Shown here in pieces: positions 45,191 to 58,100 of a stretch of DNA of 64,000 nt (position 1 is its first letter; each line of letters begins with the position of its first letter). This stretch comes from Romanomermis culicivorax (Eukaryota > Nematoda > Enoplea > Mermithida > Mermithidae). Both the position numbers and the translations under genes were made by a program. The notes below the pieces were generated by a model. It had not been told where the DNA came from, did not search any database, and worked only from the letters and a program-made list of their open reading frames with translations. The stretch lies in NCBI GenBank assembly GCA_963922205.1, contig CAWUHX010000265.1, positions 124,001 to 188,000 on the forward strand, written 5' to 3'.

Positions 45191-45539
45191 AAGTATTGGG
45201 CAAAATCCAAAATCTTCGATACAGTATCCTGAAATAGATCTACATCGGGGGTATATTATATATATATTTTTTCTTTCAAGATGTCCTATTAATGACTTCA
45301 ATCGGGCCAATTGTGGCAAATCTTCAGACATAAAATGCTGTCGATGGAAAATTTGGCGCCAACCTTGTTGAAAAATTGTCAATCATGTGATCTGGATTGT
45401 ACAGTATAACTGGAAATTTTAGTAGCAAATTTTTCGAGTTATCTGGTTCCAATTTTTGTGTATCAAATTTACACCATTTGATGTATGTTCAAAGTAAAAT
45501 GCTGATTATCATATGAAATCTGATCATATCTGTAAGAGG

Positions 45540-48460
45540 TCCAACCAGAGGGGGGGGGGTAAACCCAAAATTTTGGAGTGGGGTAATGAAATTTCCGAAA
45601 TTCCAAAAAAAGTCAAAAATTTTCCCAAAAAAAGCTATCCTTTTCCAAAAATTTGACCAGTTGGCTTTAAGGCTTTTGATTATGAGCCTGAGGTCAGGAT
45701 CTTTGTTTTGGAGTGCAAAAAGGTCGATTTGCTGCAGAGCCTGCTGTATCATCATGACCTTACATTCTGGCCTGTGTAGGGATGTGTCACCAATGTCATG
45801 AGTGGTCTTTGCATCTCTGTTTGGTAGGTGCGACAAGGCATCAGCATTGCCATTGGCAGGGCCCTTCTGGGGATGAATAGAGTGTTTGGACTCTGCCAGT
45901 GCAAGGCCACATCTGGCTAAGCAGGCAGAGGGGTTGGGTTTTTCCAGCATGGCTTTGACAGCTGCGCAGTCAGTCTGCATGATGATCTCATGTTGATAGA
46001 GGTATGGTCAAAGTATTTGGTGAAATAAACCACCACCAGGGTTTCTAACTCAGTGATTGAGCCTAGATACGCAACTTCTATGTGAAAGAATCGGCATTTG
46101 CCGAGCCGGAGCTTCTCCTCACCATGGCCAAGGTGATCAAAAACCTCTGAGAGGGGACTGAGCATCTGATGGTGGGTCTCACGAAAGACCAAGATGTTGT
46201 CACAAATATATGAATGCAGTACACCATTGGATACCTGATAGAACGAGGTCCACGAGCAATTGGAAAGTGCCTAGGGCAGAGACCAAAGGGCAGGTAGTTC
46301 AACTTCATGAGACTAATAGGTGTATTGAAGGCCGTCTTTTCCTTATCAGCCTCTGCAATATGAATGGACCAGTAGGCATTGGCCTGGCCCAGGGTAGTGA
46401 AGCATTTCATACCTTTGAGGGTTTTGAGGATGTTGTCGATCCCTGAGAGGGGGTAGACATCTTTTCTTTTGACTTGATTGAAGCCATGAAAATCGATACA
46501 CATATAGTGGTTACTATTTTTCTTATGGACCAGGATGACATTAGTTTCCCAGGGTGAGGTGCTGGGTCATACAATGCCATTTGCTTGAGGGTCTGGACCT
46601 CGAGGATGATGAGGTCCTTCTCCATAGGAGAAGTCTGATAAGGGAAATGGTATACTGGTCAAGAATAGCCTGTAGAGATTTCCTGTTGGACAAGGTCAGT
46701 AGCACCTGCATCTTTATCATCCACCACATAAAGGTCAGGTTATTTGAGGTGAAATGTGACCACCTGCTCTCAGTCTGTAGGGGGAAGATACCCGGAGATG
46801 ATTGCCTTAGCTACAATCCAATCACAGTCGATTGAGTGAGCCCGAGGAGGTTGGTCTGTAATGCAACTGGACCTCCTCACCAATTATTATTCCTGGGTAC
46901 AGACTGACTGGGCAAGGGTGATGGTTGATAACCTGTAGGGGGATGCACCCTTCAGTGGCTCTGCTGACACACCCAACAAAGTAGACATTCTATTGTTGGC
47001 TTTTGAGGTACTTTGGTATGAAGGCAACCTCTGGGGCTTTTTGGTAGGTGGCTGGGACAGGCACAGTGAAGTACGTGGGAGAGAATAGCTCCAAAATGGC
47101 TAGTTTATCGACGGGTAGGATACTCCTAGCTCTGGCTGGATTGTGTTGCAATCCATCACAGGGGCTTTTGGTATCCTTGAACTGTTGAAATTTTTTTTCA
47201 GTTGAACTGAGCATAGTTGGAGGGGCTCATGAAGCTGGTCCCCAGAATGAGGTCAGTGGAACAGTTATCTTGGATTTGGACCTAAATGCATTCAGAGAAG
47301 TCTGCAACTGCCACAGTGATGTATCCAGCTGCCAATAGAGGGATGGGGGCACCATTTGCTGCAATCGGATGCGCCTTTGTTTGGATAAGGACAGGGAGCA
47401 GGGAGACGACCTGGTGGTCTGGGAGGGAGAATACTGCCCTTGCATCAACCAGCACAGTGGGTTCCACAAGATTGTTGAGCTGAACCTGAATGTGTCATGT
47501 GTGCCTGTTGCTTTGGGGTTGTTAGGACTGGTACAGTGGACAGTCATGGCTCTGAAATGGTGGGTCAATGTGAGTGGGTGAAGCTGGATAGCCTACTGCC
47601 CAATAGACTCATGAAGTGGAGTAGGGTACAGCTGAGATTAAGGCACTCCAGAACTCAAACTGTGAGGACATGATATGTGGGGGTAGCCTTGAAGTCCAGA
47701 TCCTCTGGGGATGGTGTTTGGTTAGGCATGCATCCTTCTTGTGTGGGTCATAGAGAGGGGGAGAGATTTGCACTGACTGAAGTCGTTTTACAGGAGCTGC
47801 AGTAGTTATACCAGGTGCAGTTGTATGGTGTGGTTGATTTGGATCGAACCATATCGGGGAAGCAGTGGATGTGGCTGCTCAATGGATGTAGAGTGATGGG
47901 AGGCTCTGGCTGACATCTGGGAAGCAGCTCTAGATCCAGTATGGGAATGGGTGGAGCTGGCTGATGATTGTTGACTCAAGACCCACAAGGGTGGCTAATG
48001 ATTGATCTGATCTAGTGACATCAGTAGGAGTTCCAGGGCCTCGAGGGGAAATGTGGCATTGAGTGTCAAAGGTGATAGTATGGAACCCTGAGAGGAAATT
48101 GAGTCTCAGAATGAGGTTGATGGGTGCCAACGGAGGCATGTGGGTATGGCAGACAGCTGTGATGAATGAGAGGGAGCATGGAGACTGCCATCCTTTTGGG
48201 TATTTGAGTATGAGCACAATGGGACCACTGAGAGTGGTCTTGATTGTTTGACCACTGAGACTTTTGAGTAGATCAAAAGACACGATGGTAAGAATCAAGT
48301 CAGTGATGATGCCAGTATTTGACCGCAAGAGCCCTGTCTGGAGGCATTCACTAATGAAGTTTAGGGCACATCCTGTATCTATGAAAGCTGGAATTTCCTA
48401 ATATCTGATGTGGATTTTGATGCAGGGGTGAAAAAAAGCCTGCTTAGGACATATCCCAAA
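45540..48460 (-). pseudogene. Decayed Ty3/gypsy-type pol (PR-PR-RT-RH)
   Basis: Read from high to low coordinates it matches the intact polyprotein at 51877-59880. It has a first protease domain (about 48440-48010, FIDTGC and later INLILRLNFL), a second (about 47500-47200, VDARA in place of VDTGA), the linker, RT (about 46640-45990) and RNase H (about 45990-45690, NGNADALSHLP). The RT catalytic YLDD is replaced by ICDN-type sequence. Many stops and frameshifts are present. Integrase and everything upstream of the first protease are missing. The 48499 MITE and a G-rich repeat near 45550 bound it. Confidence 0.85.
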
Positions 48461-48498
48461 GATATTTTTGGGCCCGATTATCATCATTCATAACATAC

Positions 48499-48890
48499 AT
48501 ATAATTGGGCGGAAGTGCTATGGGAATCCCCCCAGAAATTGTCGACAATATGGCTAGCTATTGGGCAATCAACCACTCCCAGGATTTTACAATCCTAGGG
48601 CTAGCCATATGGTTGCTGTAGAGACCCCCATATTTTAGTCAGAAAATTTTTCAAAAATGTCAATTTTTTGATGAAAAATGTCGATTTTTGAACAAATATG
48701 GTCAAAAATGCGAATTTTCTGGGTGCTTCATGCCATGAATACATTTTTTTAGTCTTTCTAAACAAAAATTACCATTTTTTGAGCTATTCTTGGACTTTTT
48801 CAATGAAAAAATCGAATTTCATTCCCTTTAGAGACTCCCTAAAATTTTGGGAATTACTGACCCCCGGCTGAGAAAAAGTTGCCCACCCCC
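48499..48890 (-). mobile_element. MITE-like element, copy E, truncated
   Basis: Starts ATATAATTGGGCGG, contains the CCATATGGTTGC / ATGGCTAGCTATTGG landmarks, and lacks the ATGTAACGGAGC end. The hairpin is decayed (GGGTGCTTCATGCC). It is the most diverged copy. Confidence 0.65.
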
Positions 48891-51055
48891 TGGTGCTTCA
48901 CACCAGGTACCTGAGTTTCAACAAAATATTGTATAGATGGAATATTCATATACTATTACTTGTATTTATGTGCAGTTACACTGAATGAACATATTTTTCT
49001 TTATTAATTCCGTGCATTTACCTGCTCAATGTGTTAACAAGGCTGCTCATGGCTCTCAAAAATTCACTGTAGCGTATTTTTAGCAACAAAAAATCTGCTT
49101 TTTAACAATGAAGCACAAAACGGAAATATTGGTACTCGATACAGTATGTGGAAACAATAAAAGTTGGAGAGAAGCATATTGTATAAGATCAAAGAGGCAT
49201 AAAAATTGATGATGATGAGCCGATGGAGACGGTTAAACCTGAACCTAGTGGGATATCTAGTTTGGAAATGGATTCATCGAGTATTTGTGATGCATGATCA
49301 GGTCATTACAATTTGCTTAAAAGTGTAAGCAATTTTGAAATATTTATTTTCTCTAAACGAAAAAATTTGCATGAAGAAAATGTGTTATTGATTTTTCCTA
49401 ACTTTTGTTTAGTAGCACCCTGCGAGGCTCATGCAGTGTTTTTTTTGCCGGAGGCGAATGAAAATTTTTTGGGGCAAACAAAATTGAGGTAGTCATTTTT
49501 ACATGTACAAACGTCTCTTCTCCATTTATGGAAGAAAATTTTGGGGATTAGGTACAGAAAAAATGCATTTTGGTGTATTGTAGAAGTTCAAAATCTCAAA
49601 ATTTTCCGGCGCTTCAGGCCGGTTTTAACTTTAATAATCATTATTATGCATTACCTAGCTCAGACGCGGCTTTCAGAATGTCTACCTTCACCTATCATTT
49701 AATGTATGATAGTTTTCATCATTTCAAACATAATATCTCATGTTTTAAGTCGTATTGTTTCAAGTGGTCTTCATTATTTTATCATGTTTTAAGTGGTTTT
49801 CTATCAAGAGCCTAAATTTAGCAACAATTGAGCTGAATAAACAAACTGTAAATTCCTTTCTCAAACTCTTGAAAGAATAATCTGCCAGCTCTTATTCACT
49901 CATCAGTACTTGTAAACAAGCAGTTGTATTTACCATGTCTCTGGCATCATTTGAATTATTTTTAATACGACATGGCAAAAATTAGAGGTAATATAATGTG
50001 CACCTATTTATAACTAAATATGTTGTATATGTAAATAAATTAAAATCCGACTCATGAAGTACTATAATTTGTTTCCCATTCCGGCGCGCGCGAAGCGCCG
50101 GAAAGATTTTTCAGTCTTTATATTCTAAAACGCTGGAAAATAAATCTCTCCAACAGATATTCATAAACAGAAGTTCTAAAATCGCAGTCTAGAATGATGT
50201 CTTCAATTTCTATCTTCAATAAACGCAAAAGTTCAGGTTGCAGATGTTTAAAAAATTCCAAAGAGAAAAAATTGAGAAAATTGATGAGAAATCTCAATAT
50301 TGAGCGACATAACTGACTGTTAACGATTAGAAAATGAAACCATACCTGTACTTGGGGGGGGACCCCCCCCAACTCGGCCAACCCAGTACCCAAAATCATT
50401 TACCTCCCCCCAACCCGAAGTAGATATGCTAATGGCCGCGCCTGATAGAAAATAGTCAAGATTGTACCCGTGACCGTCGACCGGCGCGAAGCGCCGGAAT
50501 ATTTTGAGATTTTGACCCTTTTAAGTCCATCAAAACGCATCTTTTCGGTTTGGAATTCCCCAAAATTTTTTCCTCAAAGAGAACCATATCCAAAATTTTT
50601 TTCCTCATTTCGAAATTTTCTTCCTCAAAAGACCCCATTTGAGGAAAAAAACGGTGGTTGGTTCTCATGTAGAAAAAATCTTCGAGTCGAGTCGAGGAAA
50701 AACCGTAAGCAGTACAGTAGTATGCGATATGCAATGAACAAACTTTAGAACCTGCAAACAAGATATGGAATTGACATCAAGAGTACACAGGTATATCAAC
50801 ACTATAGTAAACGATATTCATAAGTTAAGTATTACGTATCTTGATTATCACAGTTCAAAAATGACAATTTTCCCATGCCATCAATTTTTCTTCAGGTGCT
50901 TGTACAGATGTTACAAAAGAAATATCGCTTGGTAATCAAAGTAGATGAATAGCTTGCTTTTCTTGAAATGCTTGTTCAACAATTATTCGAGTGAACATTT
51001 TTACAGAAAAAGCTCAATGCAAACAATTCGAACAACAGTACTGATTTGTGCCGCT
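48891..51055. other. Repeat-rich intergenic sequence
   Basis: No gene supported. Contains GATGCATTTTGGTG modules at about 49510-49625 and 50480-50660 (inverted), GGCGCGAAGCGCCGG hairpins near 50088 and 50481, and a G/C-run repeat at 50350-50410 like those at 23557-23760. Confidence 0.55.
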
Positions 51056-51414
51056 TGTAACACCCGATTTCTACTCTATTTTTACTTCCTTTGATTCACT
51101 CGATTTTCCTATGCCTTCAAGGCAGCAATACCCTAATCAAGATACAAAAATACGATATGACAATTAAATAACAAAGATGTTGCCCACAGTTTTATGCCTA
51201 GCATCAACGTCCTGAATTATGGGAATTTGAAACCAGAGCTATTCCACACGGATTTAAGAAGAACAATACCAAAAACTCAACAATTTCACTATGCTTCTGA
51301 CTTTTATACCGCTTCTTCAGACCACGCCTTCACGTACGGGAGGTCCACTTCTGTCTTGCACCGTAATTTATGCACCCGGCATGGAGTCTAACAGCCAGAA
51401 CTCAATCTGCAGTT
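51056..51414. mobile_element. 5' part of an LTR (TGTAAC family)
   Basis: Begins TGTAACACCCGATTTC and follows the LTR at 17532-18418 for about 350 bases. It stops exactly where the TGTCACGTG LTR of the large retroelement begins, so the older LTR was the insertion target. The remainder is not found on the far side of the retroelement. Confidence 0.7.
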
Positions 51415-51883
51415 TGTCACGTGCCGCTCAATTCTCCAACGTCACGTGATTCCGATCATGCCGACATTTGGTTATTTTTCATGTTTTGTTTATTACCCGA
51501 TCATGCTTTTGTTTATTTCATTTTTACACATGCATTCTACGTTCGTTTTTATATTTTTCATGCATTTCTATGTTTCGTTTTGTTGTATTTTTATTTCTTT
51601 ACAAACGCGGGCTACAGTAGGCCCTTTAGCTAAAAACTTCCGCCAGTCGTGCTCCACGAGCACATGGCTATTTTTGGTGCGCTCACGCACCTCTTATCAT
51701 CAAAAATTAGCGTCGTTTTTGTTACGCAAAACGACTAGCTAAGAAGTTTTAGCTAAAGATGTTCATATGCTCAGCATAGGCACTGCAGCCGGCCTCAGTG
51801 CTAAACGCATGTGAATGAAAAAATGTCTATGTGCTCATAGGCATCTTCTGCATCGCGTCTAGCTGCAGAAGTTAGCTTGAGCG
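51415..51883 (+). repeat. 5' LTR (shared part)
   Basis: 469 bases. Two CACGTG E-box-like palindromes stand within the first 40 bases. It contains 17 bases (about 51748-51765) absent from the right copy, and joins the polyprotein frame directly. Confidence 0.85.
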
Positions 51884-53282
51884 ACCGATCAACTGCCTGT
51901 CCGCAGCGCAATCCGGCAAACACGGGTGAGAATGTCTACCAAGATACTGGTTATTCTTCCCGGGGGACAAATGTGTATCATCAAAGAAATGGTTATCACC
52001 CTCCCAATGGGACAGAAAACCATTATCAGCAGCCCATACGCCGCAACAACGCCGTTGGGGCTACCGATGGCCCTCCTCATCCAGATCCTCTTGACCTGGA
52101 TGATGAGGCACTTGCTGAACACCTGACAGATTCTTCACAACAGTGTTATCCTGTCTGCGTAATCAGTATTGGATTTTCAGTGGTCCAAGCAGCCCAGGTA
52201 CCCGTACCGATGAACGTATCGGACATACCGCTGCCACCACCACCACCAAAGTATGCGATGCCGGTCACTCTGGACCCCTCGACGACACCGCAGTTTGTTG
52301 GCCACGCTAACATCCTCGCATCGTATCGCATACCTAAACTCAAGACTGCCGAGCCAACTCCAGCCGCGAATACGACGTCTTCGGCGCCACCGGCCCGCAT
52401 CGTCCCTCCAGGACCACCGCCTTCGATCCCCACGGATTCGGCTACGGAAGTCCTCGACCAGGTCGAGCCCATGAATTTGTCAGGTATACTACCTTCTTCT
52501 TCAGGTGATCCTAGAGTAGGAACCAGGAATCTCTCCCAGTCCACGACTCTATTGATTTCTTGTTCACAGCGCCATCGCCCGTCCAAGACGCGATGTTGGC
52601 CATCTGGTCAGTCGACCTGGCCAAGAAATACCCGCATTTGCCGTGGACTCTCCTCAACGAGCCATCAAATGTCGAAGCGCTCACGGCCGCCGACGTCGTG
52701 CTTGCAGCACCCGTCTCGATGCGCCTATTACGACCCGACGTCGCCCGCCATGCACTCGAGTTCATTGCCAATGGGACTATCACCATCTCGCCCGTCGAGA
52801 AGTTCTTATTGGACGGGGAGCCATCCTCGCCTTCAGTCGATGCCGTCCGCCGAGCAGTCGAACAGGCTAGTCGGATCCTCCTGCCTGCTGCCGCCGCTAC
52901 ATCACCGGCAGCAGCACCACCTGTTGCCGCGACATCGCCAACTAAAATGGACATTACTGCTTCCTCGCCCCCGGCCAAGGAACCCGCAAATGATCCTACA
53001 CCGCCGGCAACAGCCCAGATCAAATCGCCGGCACCAGCCCAAACGACATCTCCGACCGCCGCGACCAAGTCGCCCGTCGTCGAACCCATGGCCGTCGACG
53101 AGACCTTACGTCCAGTTAATGAGGATGTCAGCATTGTTGAAACATCACCGTTCCCAACGGCAGTCAACCCACGGTCGCCGAAAGTCGGTACCCTTCGGGA
53201 AATCCTCCCCAGCGGTGAATTGGTCCTCGATTTCCCCGACCAGGAACCAATCTCATCCGACAGCGACGAAGAAGAAATCTGA
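51841..53282 (+). CDS. Gag-like N-terminal region (two frames)
   Basis: The first frame is open from 51841. It has no ATG near its start (first in-frame Met about codon 112 counted from 51877). It encodes a Pro/Tyr/Asn-rich segment with a PLPPPPPK run. At about 52505 the plausible coding frame changes: 52570-53282 reads sensibly one frame over ([14 protein letters not shown], then Ala/Pro/Thr-rich, ending acidic SDSDEEEI and TGA 53280-53282). The original frame stays open but becomes Arg/Ser/His-rich nonsense. GT at 52505 and AG at 52568-52569 would remove 65 bases and join the two frames exactly. No zinc knuckle is present. Gag identity is inferred from position, not from motifs. Confidence 0.55.
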
Positions 53283-55110
53283 CACTGCCCCTCAGGCCAG
53301 ATTTGTGAAATTGAGTGAACACTTACAAATTACGTTTGTACAGTTGTTTTTGACAATAAAATTGACCTTGGTAGCATCACTGTTTCTAGGGGTGAGTTTG
53401 TCAGCACCGGCGGCTCAGTATCAATTTTGCGGTCTCTCAAGAAGCGGACATCCACTTGAGTTACCCCAGCGTGTAGAGTGTAAACCACCGCAATCTTCAT
53501 GGAGCCCGCGGCGCATGAATGTTACGGTGTATGTCCCTAGCTCAGACCCGATTACAACCACAGCGTGGAAATGCACATTGCGCTCCCGCAAAGTCTGCAC
53601 CAACACTGGTTTCTTCGGCTCTAGGGGCATCACTGCAGACGTCATCACCACTCAGCACTTAGCGCCTGCGGCATGCACGCTAGCACATCGCACTAAAATG
53701 TTTGGTTCACAAAAACTTGTCGGCATTCGCCCTGGCTTTTATAGCACAAACCAAACATTGGAAGTGATGTACGAATGGTGCTGCAGCGACGTCTGCAAGA
53801 CAGTGACTAACCTCTTCATCGAGGAGGGACAAGTCGCTTCGTGGGACGGCACTACGGCCCTAAGCACCTTAGGCGATGTAGGTGGATGCAGTCCCACTGC
53901 AGGCCAGTGCACTACTCTAGACGGGGTCATTGTCTGGCCTGCACAAAACTTCACGGCGCGGTGTCATTATCACCCCAAGGGAAATTACACTGCGTCCATG
54001 TCAGGGAACCACGTCATCATCGATGATCTGCAGGTTGCCCTCAAGATCCCGGGAAACTCCCGTGTCTTCCAACTGTGCCCAGAACTACGTTCCACCACAG
54101 TCCGGACGGATCAGGGTCTTCTCCTTCGCATCCACGGGAGATACAATTTGACCCAAAACATGTTCAGAGTGGCAACGGACAGCCGTCCCGATCCTGTCAA
54201 TGCCAAACTGAACTATCTGGCTCAGCAGATCAAGGAGTCAGAAATTAACGGTTTCCGGTTCACGTGGCTTGAGCTTTGCTCTCACGCTCAACGCTATCTT
54301 GATCTGACTTGGCAGTTGCTTCGCTTCGACCCTACCCTGGGTGCCCGGGCATTCCTCCAGAGGAATGACCTGACGGCGGAATTCACAGGCGATGCGCTGA
54401 CAATATGGCCGTGTCAGAAGGTCAACGCCACCTACGTTTACCATTCGTACCGGGTGGGGAACGTTTGCTACAAGTACTTACCTGTACAGGTTGGCGGCAC
54501 CATCTACTTCGCCACCCCCGGTGGTCCGGATCTCATTAAATCTAGCCCAATTGTGCCGTGTCATCACCACTTTACGGGGATTTTCCGAAATCGCTCGGGC
54601 TGGTTTACTGAGTCTGGCGCGGTCCATGTGAGCCACATCCCACTGGAACTCTTCTGGAAGCAGCGCTTCAACATCACTCACTTTGAGGCACCGGCGCTCT
54701 TCCATGACCAGTTGGCGATGACCCCTTCAAACTTTGCCTTCTTTAAACAGTACGTTTACAAGACTGAGCAAATTGAAGCGGTACTCAACCGGCTGGTAAA
54801 CTTTACCGCTGGTCTATCCCTGCAACCAGACGCCATCTACCAGGCCTTTGCAGGGGTAGGAACCGACATCAAGGCCTCTCTGGAAGGTGTCGGTTTGGCA
54901 GCAAACCATGTTATTACGGGTCAAGAGCACACCATCGCCCAGGGCTTGCATGCTGTCCTGAGCGGGCCGGTCCAGTTGATCTTTAACATCCTAATTACCC
55001 TGACAGTGCTGATCGGTGCCGGATACCTTGCCTATCTTGGTGTATCTTATTATCTCAGCTACCGTCTGCGGAGCAAACAGGTCAGGTTTGTTAGCCGTTT
55101 CTCCCCGTTG
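53283..55110 (+). CDS. Cys-rich membrane glycoprotein-like (Env-like) region
   Basis: In the pol frame. A hydrophobic segment (53329-53410) ending SAPAAQ looks like a signal peptide. The following ~520 residues carry more than twenty Cys (for example [25 protein letters not shown]), several N-x-S/T sites, and a CYKYLPV then PCHHHF pair. A transmembrane helix follows (about 54973-55056, [18 protein letters not shown]) with a basic tail (YRLRSKQVR). This is the layout of a type I fusion glycoprotein captured by a retroelement. I cannot assign it to a viral class; phlebovirus-like and chuvirus-like proteins are both known as captured Env in invertebrates. It precedes the proteases in the same open frame, so release would require signal peptidase or PR cleavage. 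A related region is seen at 62615-63000 on the minus strand. Confidence 0.65.
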
Positions 55111-55179
55111 GGTCTTTACCGCAAAGTCCAACGCTGGATCGGTTTTCACTACGTGCAAAACGATGTACCCTCCCAGCTT

Positions 55180-58100
55180 GACCGAATCACACCGTGCTTT
55201 GTCGTGCTGCTGGACACCAAGGAAACTCCTGCTTTCCTTGACATGGGTTGCCCACGCACTATCATTAGCCAACGCCTTCATAAGGCCTTGGCTAAAGAAA
55301 GTCCGAAGGCGGTCATGGCGTTCCAGCAACATCACGACTTTAACCCATTGATGAGCATCAATGGTAAAGCCGTTCATACCATCCTTTCGGGACCATATGA
55401 AATCATGTTGCCCGGAAACCGCCAGCCGAACACACGGATCGATGTACATCTCCATGTGTGCAAGACTACGTCTCCCTTCTGGGCACCTGTTGACCTCATA
55501 CTCGGACTGGACTTCTTAGAACAGTTCAAGAACATTATGTTTGACTACCAACGTAATGTTTGTCGGCTGGACGCGGTAGAATTACCCCTCCTGCTGACCA
55601 CGCCGGAGATTGACCAGATCGACCCCTGGTGGGAGAACACCCGTGCTCTCTCGCGAAACTCACACAGGTCGGGATCACGATCGTGGTCCAGGGCTTCGTC
55701 CATCTCTCGGCCACACTCACGGGCCTCCTCAGTTGCCTCATCACGTGGGTCAACTAGGGGATCCCGGGCCTCTTCTAGACGGGCAAGTCGTCATCTGTCG
55801 ACCTTGCACGGGTCAGGTTGCCCTCGACCTCCGCCTGGAACCTCTCCAGTTACGCTAGAGAAGGGCCGATACCGTGAGCCAAGTGATTCAGATGCTCCGA
55901 CATCACCCGTGCCAAACGCGCCTCCGCTATCGGACACCGAGGTTGAATCACTAGGAGCTACTCAGAGTCCGAAGGATCACTCAGACCACATACTAACGGT
56001 ACAGGATGAGTCCACCCTTCTGAATGACCCGGAACCCTCCGTCGGATACGCTCTAGTAGGCCTCCTACGTCGTACGGGACTGCCGATTCCAAAGCGGTCT
56101 GGTAAGACCAAACATGTTAGTGGTGCCACCACACCTGATTCCGGTCATGTGGTCACGGCTTTTTACCCAAATGATATTCGGACACCCCATATCAAAGTTC
56201 TCCTCAACAACTGGGTAGAAGCGAAGGCACTGGTCGACACAGGAGCTGTTTTCTCACTCTTGGACCACAAGTTAGCGGCCCAGCTGCCCAACTTGTCACT
56301 ATCACCAACCAGGGCATGCCCTATCGCAGCCAACGGGTTCCCGATCCCACTGCTAGGAGCAGCCTACATCACAGTTACAGTGGCTGATGTCTCTGAACGG
56401 ATTCAGGTCCAAATACAGGAGAACTGTTCAGCTGAACTGGTCCTCGGAACCAACTTCCTCGGCCGGTTCAATTGTGTCAGCTTGAACTGGGAGAAATCTT
56501 TCCTCCAGTTCAAAGAGAGTAGAATCCCCTGTGACGGTCTCATCCACAGCCCACCTTCTGCCCGCGGCGCTTTGCCCCTGAAGGACTTGGTGATTCTAGA
56601 GCCTCGCTCCATGACACGATTCACTGTACCTGTCCCACCAATTTATACGAACGTGCCTGAGGTGGCCTTCTTTCCGAAGCACCTCACCGGGTCTCAACGA
56701 CACGTATATTTTGCTGGAAGCGTCAGTACCGTGACCAACGGTCACATACCGCTTCAGGTAGTCAACCCGAGTACTCATTCCGTGGTTCTCTACCCGCACA
56801 CGACCATCGGTCATGTGCAAATGCATAGTGAGCCCTCACGGGAATCACCGGTCGACTCAGACACCGTCCTCGATCGTCAGTGGGTCGAGGCCAATGCTGT
56901 GATCTCACCGGACATCTCCCCTCGGGACCGGGCAGCCTTACTCGATCTACTGGTTGCATACACCGACCTTTATGCTCTTGATGAAAAGGACACAGGTTCC
57001 ACTGATCTCGTCCAGCACGAAATCAGCACGGGTGATGCCCGCCCAGTCCGCCGTTTTCCTTACCGGTCCTCACCTAAGGAAAAGGATCTCATCATGCAGG
57101 AGGTCAAGGCGCTCCAGGAGAAAGGTATTATTCGGCCCAGCACGTCTCCGTGGGCTACTAATACTGTCCTGGTGCGCAAGAAAAACAGTTCTCACCGTAT
57201 GTGTGTTGACTTTCGTGGTCTTAACGAGGTCACGAAAAAGGATGTCTACCCTCTCCCGCGGATAGATGACATCCTCGACACACTCAAGGGTATGAAGTAT
57301 TTCACTACCCTTGACCAGGCTAACGCTTATTGGTCAATCCCGATTGCCGAGGCCGATAAGGAAAAGACGGCTTTTAATACGCCTATTGGACTTTACGAAT
57401 TCAATTATCTGCCTTTCGGTTTATGCAACGCGCCAGGGACATTTCAACGCCTTATGGACCTCCTCCTTACTGGAATCCAATGGCGCACGGTTCTGACTTA
57501 TCTCGACGACATTTTGGTGTTCGGGAACTCTCACACCCAAATGCTTGAGCGCCTGGCAGATGTGTTCGCCCGTCTTCGCCGGGGTGGAATGAAGCTCAGA
57601 CTGAGCAAGTGCAAATTCTCGCACTCAGAGGTAGAGTACCTAGGCTATCGCATCTCACAGAGCGGCCTAGAACCTGACCAAGCCAAGCTGGCCGCCGTCC
57701 AAAACCTACCCATTCCACAAAACGCCAAAGACATCAAGTCCTTCCTAGGCCTCGTGTCTTACTATCGGCGTTTCATCCCTGGTTGTGCCCGGCTCAGCGA
57801 GCCCCTCACCAAGCTCTTACGGAAGGAAACTGCTTTCCAGTGGTCAAAACCTCAGCAGGAGGCGTTCGATGAACTCCGCCGCCTGCTGACCAACCCTCCT
57901 ATCCTGCGCCATCCGGACTTTTCGAAATCCTTTATCCTTCAAACTGATGCGAGTATTTCGGGGATAGGAGCGGTTCTTAGCCAGTTAGACGAAAATGGAT
58001 ACGACCATCCTGTCGCGTACGCCAGCCGAGGGTTAACAGCGGCCGAGAAAAACTACTCCATTACAGAACTGGAGACTCTCGCTGTTGTCCATTTCGTCAA

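Noticed and set aside
45165..48430. Plus-strand frames across the decayed pol
   Set aside because: Shadows of minus-strand RT, RNase H and protease sequence, which aligns with the intact element.
52511..53167. Minus-strand 218-codon frame over gag
   Set aside because: Gly/Ala/Val-rich complement of the Pro/Ala/Thr-rich gag frame; no motif or start context.
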